DNA from: Halomonas litopenaei
Lineage (GTDB): Bacteria > Pseudomonadota > Gammaproteobacteria > Pseudomonadales > Halomonadaceae
Direction: 5' to 3'
DNA length: 64,000 bases
Assembly (NCBI RefSeq): GCF_003045775.1
Contig: NZ_PXNS01000015.1
Coordinates: 1-64,000 of the forward strand
Positions 16,851 to 25,830 of the stretch are shown here, piece after piece (the stretch's first letter is position 1; each line of letters starts with the position of its first letter). The position numbers and the translations under genes are program-made. The notes beneath the pieces were generated by a model. The model saw only the letters and a program-made list of their open reading frames with translations. It was not told where the DNA came from and did no database searches.

Positions 16851-19232
16851 ATGAAAGTATCCGAACAGTGGCTGCGTGAGTGGGTATCTCCGCAGCTTTC
16901 CACCCAAGGGCTTGCCGACCAGATCACCATGGCGGGGCTCGAGGTGGACGCCGTCGAACCCGTGGCGGCGGCCTTCAGCGAGGTGGTAGTGGCCAAGGTG
17001 GTCGACAAGGCCCCGCACCCTGATGCCGACAAGCTCAACGTCTGTCAGGTCGACGACGGTAGCGGCGAGACCGTGCAGGTGGTGTGTGGCGCGCCAAATG
17101 TGGCCGCCGGTCAGCACATCCCCTTCGCCCGCGTGGGCGCGGTGTTGCCGGGTGACTTCAAGATCAAGAAGGCCAAGCTCAGGGGCGTCGAGTCCCGCGG
17201 CATGATCTGCTCCGCCTCGGAGCTGGGCCTGGAGGAGGGCACCTCCGAGGGGATCCTGGTGTTGCCCGAGGACGCTCCGGTGGGCACCGCCCTGCGCGAC
17301 TACCTGGGCCTGGATGACCACACCATCGAGGTCGATCTGACGCCGAACCGCGGCGACTGTCTGAGCGTCCAGGGTCTGGCCCGCGAAGTCGGCGTGCTCA
17401 ACCGTCTTGGCCTCAACGAGCCGCAGATCTCCGAGGTTGCGGCCAGTCATGACGAAACCTTCCCGGTCAGGGTCGAGGACGCAGAGCGCTGCCCGCGCTA
17501 TATCGGCCGTCTGATCAAGGGCGTCGATATCAGCCGTCCCACGCCGATGTGGATGGTGGAGCGTCTGCGCCGCAGCGGCGTGCGCGCCATCGACCCGGCG
17601 GTGGACGTGACCAACTACGTGATGCTGGAACTGGGGCAGCCGCTGCATGCCTTCGATCGTGCCAACCTCGAGGGTGCCGTGATTGTGCGTCTGGCGCGCC
17701 AGGGCGAGGAACTTGTGCTGCTCGATGGCCAGACCGTCAGTCTCGACCCGAGCACCCTGATCATCGCCGACGAGAAGGGGCCGCTGGCCCTAGCCGGGGT
17801 GATGGGCGGCGAACACTCCGGTGTCAGCGAGGCCACCCGCGATATCTTCCTGGAAGGCGCCTTCTTCACCCCCTTGGCGGTGGCCGGGCAAGCGCGCTCC
17901 TACGGGCTTCACACCGATGCCTCGCATCGTTTTGAGCGCGGCGTCGATCCCGAGCTGACGCGCCGTGCCATCGAGCGCGCCACCGAGCTTCTGATCGCCA
18001 TCTGCGGCGGCGAAGCCGGGCCGCTCAATGAGCAGGCATCCGACGCTCACCTGCCGGCTCAGCGTGAGGTGACCCTGCGCACCGAGCGGCTGGCCAAGGC
18101 GCTGTCCAAGCGCCTGGACGACGCCGAGGTCGGCGAGATCCTCGAGCGCCTGGGCATGGCAGTGGAAAGCATCGAGGCTGGCTTCCGGGTCAAGGTGCCG
18201 AGCTGGCGTTTCGACGTCACCATCGAGGAAGACCTGATCGAGGAAGTGGCGCGGATTCACGGCTATAACCGTCTGCCGGTGCGTCGCCCCGCCGTGCGTC
18301 TGGCGCTCAAGGCGGACCATGAGTCCAGGAGCCCGTTGTCGCGGCTGCGTCGTCAAATGACCGCACGTGGCTACCAGGAAGCGATCACCTACAGTTTCGT
18401 CGCCCCGGAGCTGCAGCGTGTGCTGCTGCCTGAAGCGGTGTCGCCGGTGCTGGCCAACCCGATTTCGGCGGATCTGTCGGTGATGCGGGCGAGCCTGTTC
18501 CCGGGCCTGGTCAGGGCGCTTGAGCACAATCTCAATCGCCAGCAGACCCGCGTGCGCCTGTTCGAGAGCGGCCTCGTTTTCCGCGGCGAGCTCGATGAAC
18601 TGGAGCAGGTGCCGATGCTCGGCGCCATCGTCTGCGGCTCGCGCCTTCCCGAAGGCTGGGCCGGCGGTCGCGACAAGGTCGACTTCTTCGATCTCAAGGG
18701 TGACCTCGAGAGCCTGTTCGAAGTGACCGGCAGCGCCGACGCCTGGCGTTTCGAGCCGGGCGAGCACCCGTCACTGCATCCCGGGCAGTGCGCGCGCATC
18801 CTCCATCGCGGCGAGGAAGCCGGCTGGATCGGCACCCTGCACCCGGCGGTCAAGGCCAAGCTCGGTCTCAAGACCGACGCCGTGCTGTTCGAGGTGCGCC
18901 TCGACGCGCTCAGCCAGGGCAGCATCCCTGCCTTTGCGCCGCTGTCACGGTATCCCGAGGTGCGTCGCGACCTGGCCTTTGTGGTGGATGAGGACCAGCC
19001 GGTGCAGGCGCTGCTCGACCGCGTGCGTGCCGAAGCCGGTGAATGGCTCACCGAACTGGGGCTTTTCGACGTCTATCAGGGTAAAGGCGTAGCCGAAGGT
19101 CGTAAGAGTGTGGCCTTGGGCTTGACCTGGCAGCATCCTTCGCGCACGCTAAATGACGAAGAAATCAATCAGTTGGTCGATGCCATCGTGGCAACGGCTC
19201 GGCAGGGACTCGATGCCGAGCTGCGTGCCTGA
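16851..19232 (+). CDS. pheT: phenylalanyl-tRNA synthetase beta subunit
   Basis: Beta subunit of 793 residues, the normal size. Domain order: an EMAP/tRNA-binding OB fold (about 40-150), B3/B4 editing domain (DLTPNRGDCLSV, VDVTNYVMLELGQPLHAFD, GVMGGEHSGVS), B5 (about 400-475), a catalytic-like core and the C-terminal anticodon domain (LSRYPEVRRDLAFVVDEDQPV). AAGGAG precedes the ATG. It edits Tyr-tRNA-Phe and helps bind tRNA. ihfA follows at 57 nt in the same direction. Confidence 0.97.
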   Translation: MKVSEQWLREWVSPQLSTQGLADQITMAGLEVDAVEPVAAAFSEVVVAKVVDKAPHPDADKLNVCQVDDGSGETVQVVCGAPNVAAGQHIPFARVGAVLPGDFKIKKAKLRGVESRGMICSASELGLEEGTSEGILVLPEDAPVGTALRDYLGLDDHTIEVDLTPNRGDCLSVQGLAREVGVLNRLGLNEPQISEVAASHDETFPVRVEDAERCPRYIGRLIKGVDISRPTPMWMVERLRRSGVRAIDPAVDVTNYVMLELGQPLHAFDRANLEGAVIVRLARQGEELVLLDGQTVSLDPSTLIIADEKGPLALAGVMGGEHSGVSEATRDIFLEGAFFTPLAVAGQARSYGLHTDASHRFERGVDPELTRRAIERATELLIAICGGEAGPLNEQASDAHLPAQREVTLRTERLAKALSKRLDDAEVGEILERLGMAVESIEAGFRVKVPSWRFDVTIEEDLIEEVARIHGYNRLPVRRPAVRLALKADHESRSPLSRLRRQMTARGYQEAITYSFVAPELQRVLLPEAVSPVLANPISADLSVMRASLFPGLVRALEHNLNRQQTRVRLFESGLVFRGELDELEQVPMLGAIVCGSRLPEGWAGGRDKVDFFDLKGDLESLFEVTGSADAWRFEPGEHPSLHPGQCARILHRGEEAGWIGTLHPAVKAKLGLKTDAVLFEVRLDALSQGSIPAFAPLSRYPEVRRDLAFVVDEDQPVQALLDRVRAEAGEWLTELGLFDVYQGKGVAEGRKSVALGLTWQHPSRTLNDEEINQLVDAIVATARQGLDAELRA

Positions 19233-19289
19233 CGCTTTCCCCTGACGGGCGCGGACGGTTGGCGTGACCATCACCATGAGGATAAGAAC

Positions 19290-19586
19290 ATGGGAGCGTT
19301 GACCAAGGCAGAACTGGCCGAGCATCTGCATACCGAGCTCGGCCTGTCCAAGCGGGAGGCGAAGACCATGGTGGAAGCCTTCTTCGAGGAAATTCGCGCC
19401 TGTCTGCGGGAAAACGAGCAGGTCAAGCTGTCGGGATTCGGCAATTTCGACCTGCGCGACAAGCGTGAAAGGCCTGGGCGAAACCCCAAGACGGGAGAAG
19501 AGATTCCGATCTCGGCTCGGCGTGTGGTGACCTTCCGGCCCGGGCAGAAATTGAAAAGCCAGGTGGGGCATCCCGAGGAAGCCTAG
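19290..19586 (+). CDS. ihfA: integration host factor alpha subunit
   Basis: DNA-bending protein of 98 residues that pairs with IhfB. The start MGALTKAELAEHLHTELGLSKREAK, the GFGNFDLRDKRERPGRNPKTGEE arm with the intercalating proline, and RRVVTFRPGQKLK are all typical. Position directly after pheT is conserved in gammaproteobacteria. GAGGATAA precedes the ATG. It may bind near its own promoter, as in E. coli, but I did not locate a site. Confidence 0.96.
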   Translation: MGALTKAELAEHLHTELGLSKREAKTMVEAFFEEIRACLRENEQVKLSGFGNFDLRDKRERPGRNPKTGEEIPISARRVVTFRPGQKLKSQVGHPEEA

Positions 19587-19750
19587 AGGTGTGAAGCCTT
19601 GGCTTTGCCGGCCTCGTCCGATCGCCAAGCGTCGCTCCACGATGGTGTCGTCTTGCGACGTCTTGCGCCGTCTTGAAAGGTTCCGGCCCGTAAAGGCGTC
19701 ACCCTGAAGAAGTGTCGTAACCGAAGGTCGTGACGGAAAGTGTCATCGTA

Positions 19751-19784
19751 AAAAGCGCCGCCCCAAGAGGGCGGCGCTTTTTTT
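19751..19784. terminator. bidirectional terminator between ihfA and the permease gene
   Basis: The 13-bp stem 19751-19763 with 19769-19781 is flanked by A residues on the left and T residues on the right, so it can end transcripts from both strands. It lies between two convergent genes. Confidence 0.85.
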
Positions 19785-19862
19785 GTGGCGGGGCTGGAGT
19801 GGAGCCTTGCAACAGAGCCTGTGCAGCCGTTGCTGATATCAGGGTCACCGGCACACCGGGCC

Positions 19863-21254
19863 TCAGCCTTCCTCGGTGCTCTGGCGATCGAGATTCGTCT
19901 GTCGGGCTTCTTCCTCCCTTTCCTGGGCCTCCTGGGCCAGTGTCTTGCGTGGCAACAGCAGGTTCAACAGGAAGGCGCTGATCGCGGCGATCACGATGGG
20001 TGCGCCCGTGACCACGTCCTTGACCGTTTCCGGGAACTGCTCGATCGCCGACGGCACCGAGGTGATGCCCAGGCTGAGGGCCAGCGACAGCCCGACGATG
20101 GTCATGTTGCGGGCGGTCATCTCGTCCTTGATCAGCAGCTGGATGCCGGTCACCGTGATCATCCCGAACACGGTGATGGTGGCGCCACCGATGACCGGAT
20201 AGGGGATGGTCGTCATCAGCGCGCCGAACTTGGGGCTGAGGCCGGCCAGCAGCACGATGACACCCGCCAGCATGAAGACGCTTCGACTGATGACCTTGGT
20301 GATCGCCACGATGCCGACGTTCTGGCTGTAGGTGGAGGTCGGCAGGGCACCGAAGAAGGTGCTCAGGGTGGTCGTCAGGCCATTGCCGAGCAGGCCGCCG
20401 GTGAGTTCCTTTGTCGCCAGTTCCCGGTTCATCCCCGCCACGCTGGTCGCGGAGAGATCGCCAATCGTCTGGACCGAATTGATCACGCAGATCACCACCA
20501 TGGAAATGATGGCCGCGGAGTGAAACTCCATCTCGAACGGCATTAGTTCCGGCACCGCCAGCCATGGGGCGTTGTTCACCGGGGAAAAGTCGATCATGCC
20601 CAGCGGTATGGCGACCAGATAGCCCACCAGCATGCCGATGATGATGGCCGACAGCTTAACCACGCCGCGCCCGAACTGGGACGCCACCAGAACGGTGACC
20701 AGCGTCAGAACGCCCAGGCCCCAGTTGACGAGGTCACCGAAGCCTTCGGCGTTGACGTTGCCACTGCCAGCCATGTAACGGATGGCGATGTCGTACAGCG
20801 ACAGTCCGATCACCAGCACCACGGTGCCCGCCACCACCGGGGGAAAGAGGTGGCGGATGAACTGGATGAAGTAGCCCACCACCATCATGGTGATGCCACC
20901 GATCAATTGGGCGCCCAGGATGCCTTCGATGCCGTACTGGGCGCCGACGGCGATCAGCGTTGGCACATAGGCGAAGCCAACACCGAAGATGGCCGGCAGG
21001 CGGGCGCCGAACTTCCAGACGCCGTAGAGGTGGAAGAGGGTGCAGACGCCGGAGGCCAGCACCGCTACCTGAATCAGCTGGAGCTTTTCCGCCGGGGTGG
21101 CGCCGACCACGCCGGCGACGATAAGCGGCGGCGTGATGACACCGGCGATCATCGCCAGCACGTGTTGAAGCGAAATGGGCAGCGCCCGGGCTATGCCGGG
21201 CCGGCCGTGGAAGTCGAACAGCGTCGTGGGGGGTGTCTGCATGATCCTGGCCAT
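19863..21254 (-). CDS. NCS2-family nucleobase permease (xanthine/uric acid type)
   Basis: Proton-coupled nucleobase importer of the NAT/NCS2 family with about 14 membrane segments. The family signature QNVGIVAITK, preceded by FGALPTSTYS, is present, as are NSVQTIGDLSATS and the TIPYPVIGGATITVFGMI stretch. The subgroup resembles xanthine and uric acid carriers, but the substrate cannot be fixed from sequence. ATG 21254 gives 463 residues; a GTG at 21293 lies within the likely promoter and an ATG at 21242 is also possible. The last 25 residues are hydrophilic. It stands alone, preceded by a clear inverted-repeat operator. Confidence 0.85.
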   Translation of the reverse strand: MARIMQTPPTTLFDFHGRPGIARALPISLQHVLAMIAGVITPPLIVAGVVGATPAEKLQLIQVAVLASGVCTLFHLYGVWKFGARLPAIFGVGFAYVPTLIAVGAQYGIEGILGAQLIGGITMMVVGYFIQFIRHLFPPVVAGTVVLVIGLSLYDIAIRYMAGSGNVNAEGFGDLVNWGLGVLTLVTVLVASQFGRGVVKLSAIIIGMLVGYLVAIPLGMIDFSPVNNAPWLAVPELMPFEMEFHSAAIISMVVICVINSVQTIGDLSATSVAGMNRELATKELTGGLLGNGLTTTLSTFFGALPTSTYSQNVGIVAITKVISRSVFMLAGVIVLLAGLSPKFGALMTTIPYPVIGGATITVFGMITVTGIQLLIKDEMTARNMTIVGLSLALSLGITSVPSAIEQFPETVKDVVTGAPIVIAAISAFLLNLLLPRKTLAQEAQEREEEARQTNLDRQSTEEG

Positions 21255-21286
21255 TGTGGTTGTTGTCAGGGCGTCGGTAGTCACTG

Positions 21287-21315
21287 AATACACTATGCAA
21301 CGTTAGTGTATCCAA
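21287..21315 (-). promoter_or_regulatory. candidate promoter with overlapping operator for the NCS2 permease
   Basis: On the minus strand a -35 TTGGAT (complement of 21310-21315) and a -10 TGTATT (complement of 21287-21292) are spaced by 17 nt. A perfect 8-bp inverted repeat, ATACACTA (21288-21295), 8-nt spacer, TAGTGTAT (21304-21311), fills the space between and touches both boxes. A repressor bound there would block the polymerase. A second palindrome TGTATACA lies at 21331-21338. The regulator is not next to the gene. Confidence 0.6.
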
Positions 21316-21483
21316 TGTAGGACGACAAACTGTATACAACAATGGTTCGATACCTGATATCGGCGGTACGAACAAAACGGCAGAATCGGTAAGACAACGA
21401 CGCCATGGACAATGACGATGTCGACCTGGAGGCCGAGGCTCTGGTGGAAGAGTCGACGAGTGCAAATGTCGCCAGGAGCGCTG

Positions 21484-21690
21484 CTAGACCCCCTTGCCTT
21501 CCAGATACCAGGTAATGACGACCTTTGCCACGTAGCCCAGCATGCCGGCGCCAAGCACGATGAACAGCATCAGGGTGCCGAAGCGGCCAGCCTTCGACTG
21601 CTTCGCCAGGTCCCAGATGATAAAGCACATGAACAGGATCAGGCCGCCGATCATGATGGGGGTGATCCAGGCCTCGAAGGTCTCGCGCAT
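21484..21690 (-). CDS. DUF2788 two-helix membrane protein
   Basis: A 68-residue protein with two membrane helices (about 10-27 and 40-60) separated by the basic loop DLAKQSKAGRFG. It matches DUF2788, small proteins of unknown function in gammaproteobacteria. GAGAG lies before the ATG. It is transcribed in the same direction as the permease but 190 nt and a promoter separate them. Confidence 0.7.
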   Translation of the reverse strand: MRETFEAWITPIMIGGLILFMCFIIWDLAKQSKAGRFGTLMLFIVLGAGMLGYVAKVVITWYLEGKGV

Positions 21691-21842
21691 GGGGCTCTCG
21701 CTTGTGTGGTGGCGGTGGGCGGGGGAGTGTGAACTGGCCTGCCATGGTATCCGGTCCAGACACGGCTTGCAGCGCCCGAGGGATGCGCAGGCGCCAGCCT
21801 ACGTGCTAGAATCCGACCAAAATTCTCAGGTAATTCCATCAC

Positions 21843-22307
21843 ATGCCTACTCTCAAGATACTGGTTGGCACCATGTACGGTGGTGCTCTCGACGTAGCCG
21901 AACAGGTCAAGCCGTTATTCGAGGACGCGGGCTACGAGGTTTCGGTGCTCGAAAACCCGACCCTGGCCGACGTCACCGACGACGCACCCGATCTGGCGCT
22001 GTTCTGCGTGTCTACCACCGGCAGCGGCGACTTTCCGGGAAATTTCGTCAGCTTCGTGCGCGAGTTGCAGGACAAGAGCCCCGGCCTTGGGCAACTTCGC
22101 TATGGCCTGATCGCCCTGGGCGACAGCTCCTACGGAGAAACCTTCTGCGGCGCCGGGCGCCGCCTGGACCAGCTGCTCGAGGAACAGGGCGCAACACGCC
22201 TCGACGACCGGCTCGAGATCGACGCCATGGAGACCTTCATGGCCGATGACGAGGCGCTGCCCTGGGTCGAGGGCTGGATTGCCCGTCAGAACCTGAAGGT
22301 GGCCTGA
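21843..22307 (+). CDS. MioC-like flavodoxin
   Basis: FMN-binding electron carrier of 154 residues. The phosphate-binding loop GTMYGGALDVAE at residue 9, the STTGSGDFPGN loop and ALGDSSYGETFCGAGRRLD are typical of short flavodoxins of the MioC/CysJ-like type. The redox partner is unknown; in E. coli MioC is needed for biotin synthase activity in vitro. It overlaps the next gene by one base (TGATG). Confidence 0.85.
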   Translation: MPTLKILVGTMYGGALDVAEQVKPLFEDAGYEVSVLENPTLADVTDDAPDLALFCVSTTGSGDFPGNFVSFVRELQDKSPGLGQLRYGLIALGDSSYGETFCGAGRRLDQLLEEQGATRLDDRLEIDAMETFMADDEALPWVEGWIARQNLKVA

Positions 22308-22675
22308 TGGCCAGGGCGATCGCGAGCCCAGCTCGCCTGAGCCTGATGGTCGGCCTGATGCTGGTGCTGGCGCTGACCCTGCCGCGCTACCAGATGGCCG
22401 GTCTCGATACCCGCGAGACGCTGGGCTATATCGTGCTCGGTGTACTGGCCCTGGCCAGCCTGTTTCAGTGGCGGTTGCTCGATGGCGCGGGACGCTCGCG
22501 CTTTCTACGCATGCTGTTCACCCTGCTGGGCTGCATGGTCGTAGGCCTGGTGGTAATGGCGATCTACAGCACCCTGGTCGATGGCATGGCGCTTGGCCTG
22601 GCGGTGCTTTCCCAAGGCGCGACCGCAGGACTGTTGCTGCACGCCGTGGTGCTGGTGTTCTCGAAGCGGGATTGA
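22307..22675 (+). CDS. unknown four-helix membrane protein
   Basis: I do not recognise a family. The 122 residues hold four membrane helices: about 10-25, 42-57, 70-90 and 95-115, with few charged residues between. The ATG overlaps the stop of the flavodoxin gene by one base, so the two are cotranslated, which suggests a membrane partner or simply an operon neighbour. A strong terminator follows 15 nt downstream. Confidence 0.65.
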   Translation: MARAIASPARLSLMVGLMLVLALTLPRYQMAGLDTRETLGYIVLGVLALASLFQWRLLDGAGRSRFLRMLFTLLGCMVVGLVVMAIYSTLVDGMALGLAVLSQGATAGLLLHAVVLVFSKRD

Positions 22676-22690
22676 TTGAAGGTCTCAATG

Positions 22691-22731
22691 CACATCGCCC
22701 CGAGCCTTGCGGCTCGGGGCGATGTGTTTTT
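22691..22731 (+). terminator. strong terminator after the flavodoxin operon
   Basis: Perfect 16-bp stem (22691-22706 with 22711-22726), loop TTGC, then five T. It separates this operon from the convergent ppnN gene. Confidence 0.9.
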
Positions 22732-22759
22732 ATGGTGCTGCGGGTACGGATGAGGCCGA

Positions 22760-24133
22760 TCAGGCGACAGCGCCGCCCAGGGTATAGCAGGGGACATAGT
22801 CACCCGCGAGTTTCATGCGACCCTGGGCGACGAAGGACGTCAGCAGGGCGTCGAGCTTCTCCATCAGGTCGGCCTCGGCGTGCAGACGGAAGGGGCCGTG
22901 GGCCTCGATGGCGCGAATGCCCTGTTCCTTGACGTTGCCGGCGACGATGCCGGAAAAGGCGCGGCGCAGATTGGCGGCCAGTTCGTGCTTGGGCAGTTCA
23001 CGGCTCAGCGCCAGCGACGCCATGGCTTCGTGGGTCGGCACGAAGGGCTCCTGGAAGTTACGCGCGATGGTCAGGCGCCAGTTGTAGTAGAAGGCGTCCT
23101 GGCGGGCGCGCCGATACTCGGTGACCTTGTCGATGTTGGCGCGCATGGTGCGGGCCACCTCGGTCGGGTCATCGATGATGATCTGATAGAGCTCGCGCAC
23201 CGATTCGCCGAGGGTGTAGACCAGGAATTCGTCGATTCGCTGGAAGTACTCGGCGGCGCTGGCGGGGCCGGTGAACACCACCGGGAACTCCATGTCGGCG
23301 TTGTCCGGGTGCAGCAGGATGCCGAGCAGGTAGAGGATTTCCTCGGCGGTACCGACCCCGCCGGGGAAGACAATGATGCCGTGGCCCAGGCGCACGAAGG
23401 CTTCCAGGCGCTTCTCGATGTCCGGCATCACCACCAGTTCGTTGACGATGGGATTCGGCGCCTCGGCGGCGATGATGCCGGGCTCTGACACCCCCAGGTA
23501 ACGGCCAGGGTAGCGGCGCTGCTTGGCGTGGGCGACGTTGGCGCCCTTCATCGGTCCCTTCATGGCGCCAGGGCCGCAGCCGGTGCAGATGTCGAGATCG
23601 CGAAGCCCCAGGTGGTAGCCCACGTCCTTGGTGTACTCGTACTCCTCGCGGGAGATCGAGTGGCCACCCCAGCACACCACCAGGCTCGGATCCCGGCTAG
23701 GCTTGAGCGTGCCGGCCTTGCGCAGGATGTGGAACACCGCGTTGGTGGTGCCCTCGCCGGTGGCCAGGTCGAAGCGCGACTGGTTCTGGATCTCGTTGTA
23801 GACGTAGACGATGTCGCGCAGCACGCTGGAGATATGTTCGCGGATGCCGCGAATCATGCGGCCGTCGACGAAGGCCTCGGCGGGGGCATCGGTCAGCTTC
23901 AGACGTACCCCGCGGTCCTGCTGCAAAAGCTCGATATCGAAGTTGGGGTAGGTCTCCAGCAGGGCCAGGCCGTCATCCATGGGGTTGCCGGAATTGAGCA
24001 CCGCCAGCGTACAGCGACGCAGCATCTCGTGCAGGCCGGTCTGGGAGCTGTCGCGCAGACGATTGACCTCGTGCTGGGACAGAATCTCGAGGCTGCCCTC
24101 GGGGGAGATCGTGGTGGAAATGGTCTCGGGCAT
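22760..24133 (-). CDS. ppnN: nucleotide 5'-monophosphate nucleosidase PpnN
   Basis: Cleaves nucleoside monophosphates to base and ribose 5-phosphate; in E. coli it is activated by (p)ppGpp. The 457 residues match the usual length of about 454. The N-terminal regulatory region is followed by a LOG-type Rossmann domain with CWGGHSISREEYEY, CTGCGPGAMKGPMKGA and the signature VFPGGVGTAEEILYLLG. ATG 24133 has AAGGAAG upstream and replaces a longer frame without a site. It is followed in antisense by the convergent terminator; YfcL-like gene lies 26 nt upstream on the same strand. Confidence 0.92.
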   Translation of the reverse strand: MPETISTTISPEGSLEILSQHEVNRLRDSSQTGLHEMLRRCTLAVLNSGNPMDDGLALLETYPNFDIELLQQDRGVRLKLTDAPAEAFVDGRMIRGIREHISSVLRDIVYVYNEIQNQSRFDLATGEGTTNAVFHILRKAGTLKPSRDPSLVVCWGGHSISREEYEYTKDVGYHLGLRDLDICTGCGPGAMKGPMKGANVAHAKQRRYPGRYLGVSEPGIIAAEAPNPIVNELVVMPDIEKRLEAFVRLGHGIIVFPGGVGTAEEILYLLGILLHPDNADMEFPVVFTGPASAAEYFQRIDEFLVYTLGESVRELYQIIIDDPTEVARTMRANIDKVTEYRRARQDAFYYNWRLTIARNFQEPFVPTHEAMASLALSRELPKHELAANLRRAFSGIVAGNVKEQGIRAIEAHGPFRLHAEADLMEKLDALLTSFVAQGRMKLAGDYVPCYTLGGAVA

Positions 24134-24159
24134 ACAAGGCTTCCTTGTCTGGGCGGGTG

Positions 24160-24450
24160 TCAGGGCGCAGGGGCCTTGGCACACGCCTGATTGAAGAGGG
24201 CGCGCACGGCGCTCTGATCCGCGTCGCTCATGCCGTCCTGGGCAAAGGCGCCGTCCAGCCATTCATGGAAGACGGCGTCGAAATCGTCACTGGTGACTTC
24301 GCTCGGGTCGTAGTCCAGCTGGTCCACCACCAGGGGGATCTGGGGAATCAGATAGCCCAGCGGAAACAGCTCCTCGGCGCTGGCGTCACGCTCCATGTCG
24401 ATCAGGGCATCATGGATGGCGTCGGCACGGGCGGCGATGGGGTCATGCAT
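24160..24450 (-). CDS. YfcL-family protein
   Basis: Acidic, soluble 96-residue protein. The stretch DALIDMERDASAEELFPLGYLIPQI matches the YfcL family, which has no established function. I chose ATG 24450; an in-frame ATG at 24498 adds 16 residues unlike the family. It is likely in one transcript with ppnN, which follows 26 nt downstream. Confidence 0.65.
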   Translation of the reverse strand: MHDPIAARADAIHDALIDMERDASAEELFPLGYLIPQIPLVVDQLDYDPSEVTSDDFDAVFHEWLDGAFAQDGMSDADQSAVRALFNQACAKAPAP

Positions 24451-24691
24451 GGTGGTGAACTCTTGGTCGGAGGTGGTGTGAAATGAACGCTCGATCATGG
24501 CTCGATGCTACCACGGCCGGGCGTCAGGGCGCACCGCTGCGGGCTTCGTGCTGAAGTGGTAGACTATGCCGACCCAAGGAAAGGGCCTCGGTCACTGCGT
24601 GGGCATTTCCTCAATTGGCCTTGGTTTGCAGCAGCCGTGACCTGGCTTGTCGCTGGCCTGCAAACCGGACGGATCACCCTGGCGTCACTCC

Positions 24692-25609
24692 ATGTTCAAT
24701 GCCCTGTACTTCCGCACCTTCATCACCCTGGTAGAGACCGGCAGCTTCACCCGTACCGCCCAGCGTCTCGAGATGACCCAGCCGGGGGTGAGCCAGCACG
24801 TGCGCAAGCTCGAGCGTTATCTGGACAAGACCCTGCTGGAGCGCCAGGGGCGCCGCTTCCGGCTGACCGAGGCCGGTCGCCGAGCTTACGACTACGCGGT
24901 AAAGCTGTTTTCCGAGCATGAACAGTTTCGTCACTCTCTGGACGACGAGAGTCTCGACAGTGGCGAGTGTCGGCTGGCGTCACCCGGCAGCATCGGGCTC
25001 ATGCTCTATCCGTTTATCCTGGGCCAGCAGCAGCGGCATCCAGGGCTGACCGTATCCTATTGCTTCGCCTTCCATCAGGAGATCCTGGCCGACGTGCTGG
25101 CCGGTCGGCACGATCTCGGCATCGTCACCGAAGTCACCCGTCACCCGGATCTCGAGTGTGAGGCGTGGCACGACGAACCCTTGAGCCTGGTAGTGCCGGC
25201 GGACTTTACCGGCACCAGCCTCAATGACCTGCTGGGGCTCGGCTTCATCAGCTATACCGATGGTCTGGACAAGGCCGGTAGCCTGCTGCGAGCCAATTTT
25301 CCCGACGACTTCAGCTCCATGAGCCATTTCCCGCGTCAGGGCTTCACCAACGAGGTGGGCATGGTGCTCGACGCCGTGGCCCGTGGCCTCGGCTTCAGCG
25401 TGGTCTCGCGCCTGGTGCTCGAGACCTCGCCCTGGCAACGTCAGGTGCGCGAGATGACCCTGACCCACCCCATGGACGAGACGCTCTATCTCGTCAGTCG
25501 ACGGGGGGCGCGGGTCCCCAGTCGCTACCACCACCTGCTCGAGGCCTTTCGCGAGCAGCGCCATCTGGAGCGCTTCGGCCACCCCGAGGGTCGCCAGGCC
25601 GAGGGCTGA
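24692..25609 (+). CDS. LysR-family transcriptional regulator
   Basis: A 305-residue regulator with the N-terminal winged helix-turn-helix (TFITLVETGSFTRTAQRLEMTQPGVSQHVRKLERYLDKTLLER, about 5-50), then a periplasmic-binding-protein-like effector domain (about 90-290). The effector is unknown. It reads in the same direction as the NCS1-hyuB-hyuA genes, 222 nt upstream, and is a candidate regulator of them. The longer frame from 24647 lacks a ribosome site. Confidence 0.88.
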   Translation: MFNALYFRTFITLVETGSFTRTAQRLEMTQPGVSQHVRKLERYLDKTLLERQGRRFRLTEAGRRAYDYAVKLFSEHEQFRHSLDDESLDSGECRLASPGSIGLMLYPFILGQQQRHPGLTVSYCFAFHQEILADVLAGRHDLGIVTEVTRHPDLECEAWHDEPLSLVVPADFTGTSLNDLLGLGFISYTDGLDKAGSLLRANFPDDFSSMSHFPRQGFTNEVGMVLDAVARGLGFSVVSRLVLETSPWQRQVREMTLTHPMDETLYLVSRRGARVPSRYHHLLEAFREQRHLERFGHPEGRQAEG

Positions 25610-25830
25610 GGCGTCAGTCCTTCCTCCTTGTATCAACCGCCAGTTTTCCGTCAGTGCCCTGGGACGCAAGCGCCGGGGCGCTGAGCGCCAAGCCTTTTCT
25701 CTTGTGACCTTTCAGTCTGGCAGTGCCGTGATCCGCGCTGGGCAAGTTGCCCGCCGACGCCCGACAGGCGTCTGACGTGCGCTGTCGTGCTGCGTCAGGA
25801 CCCGGCCGACAACAACAAGAGGAAATCACC

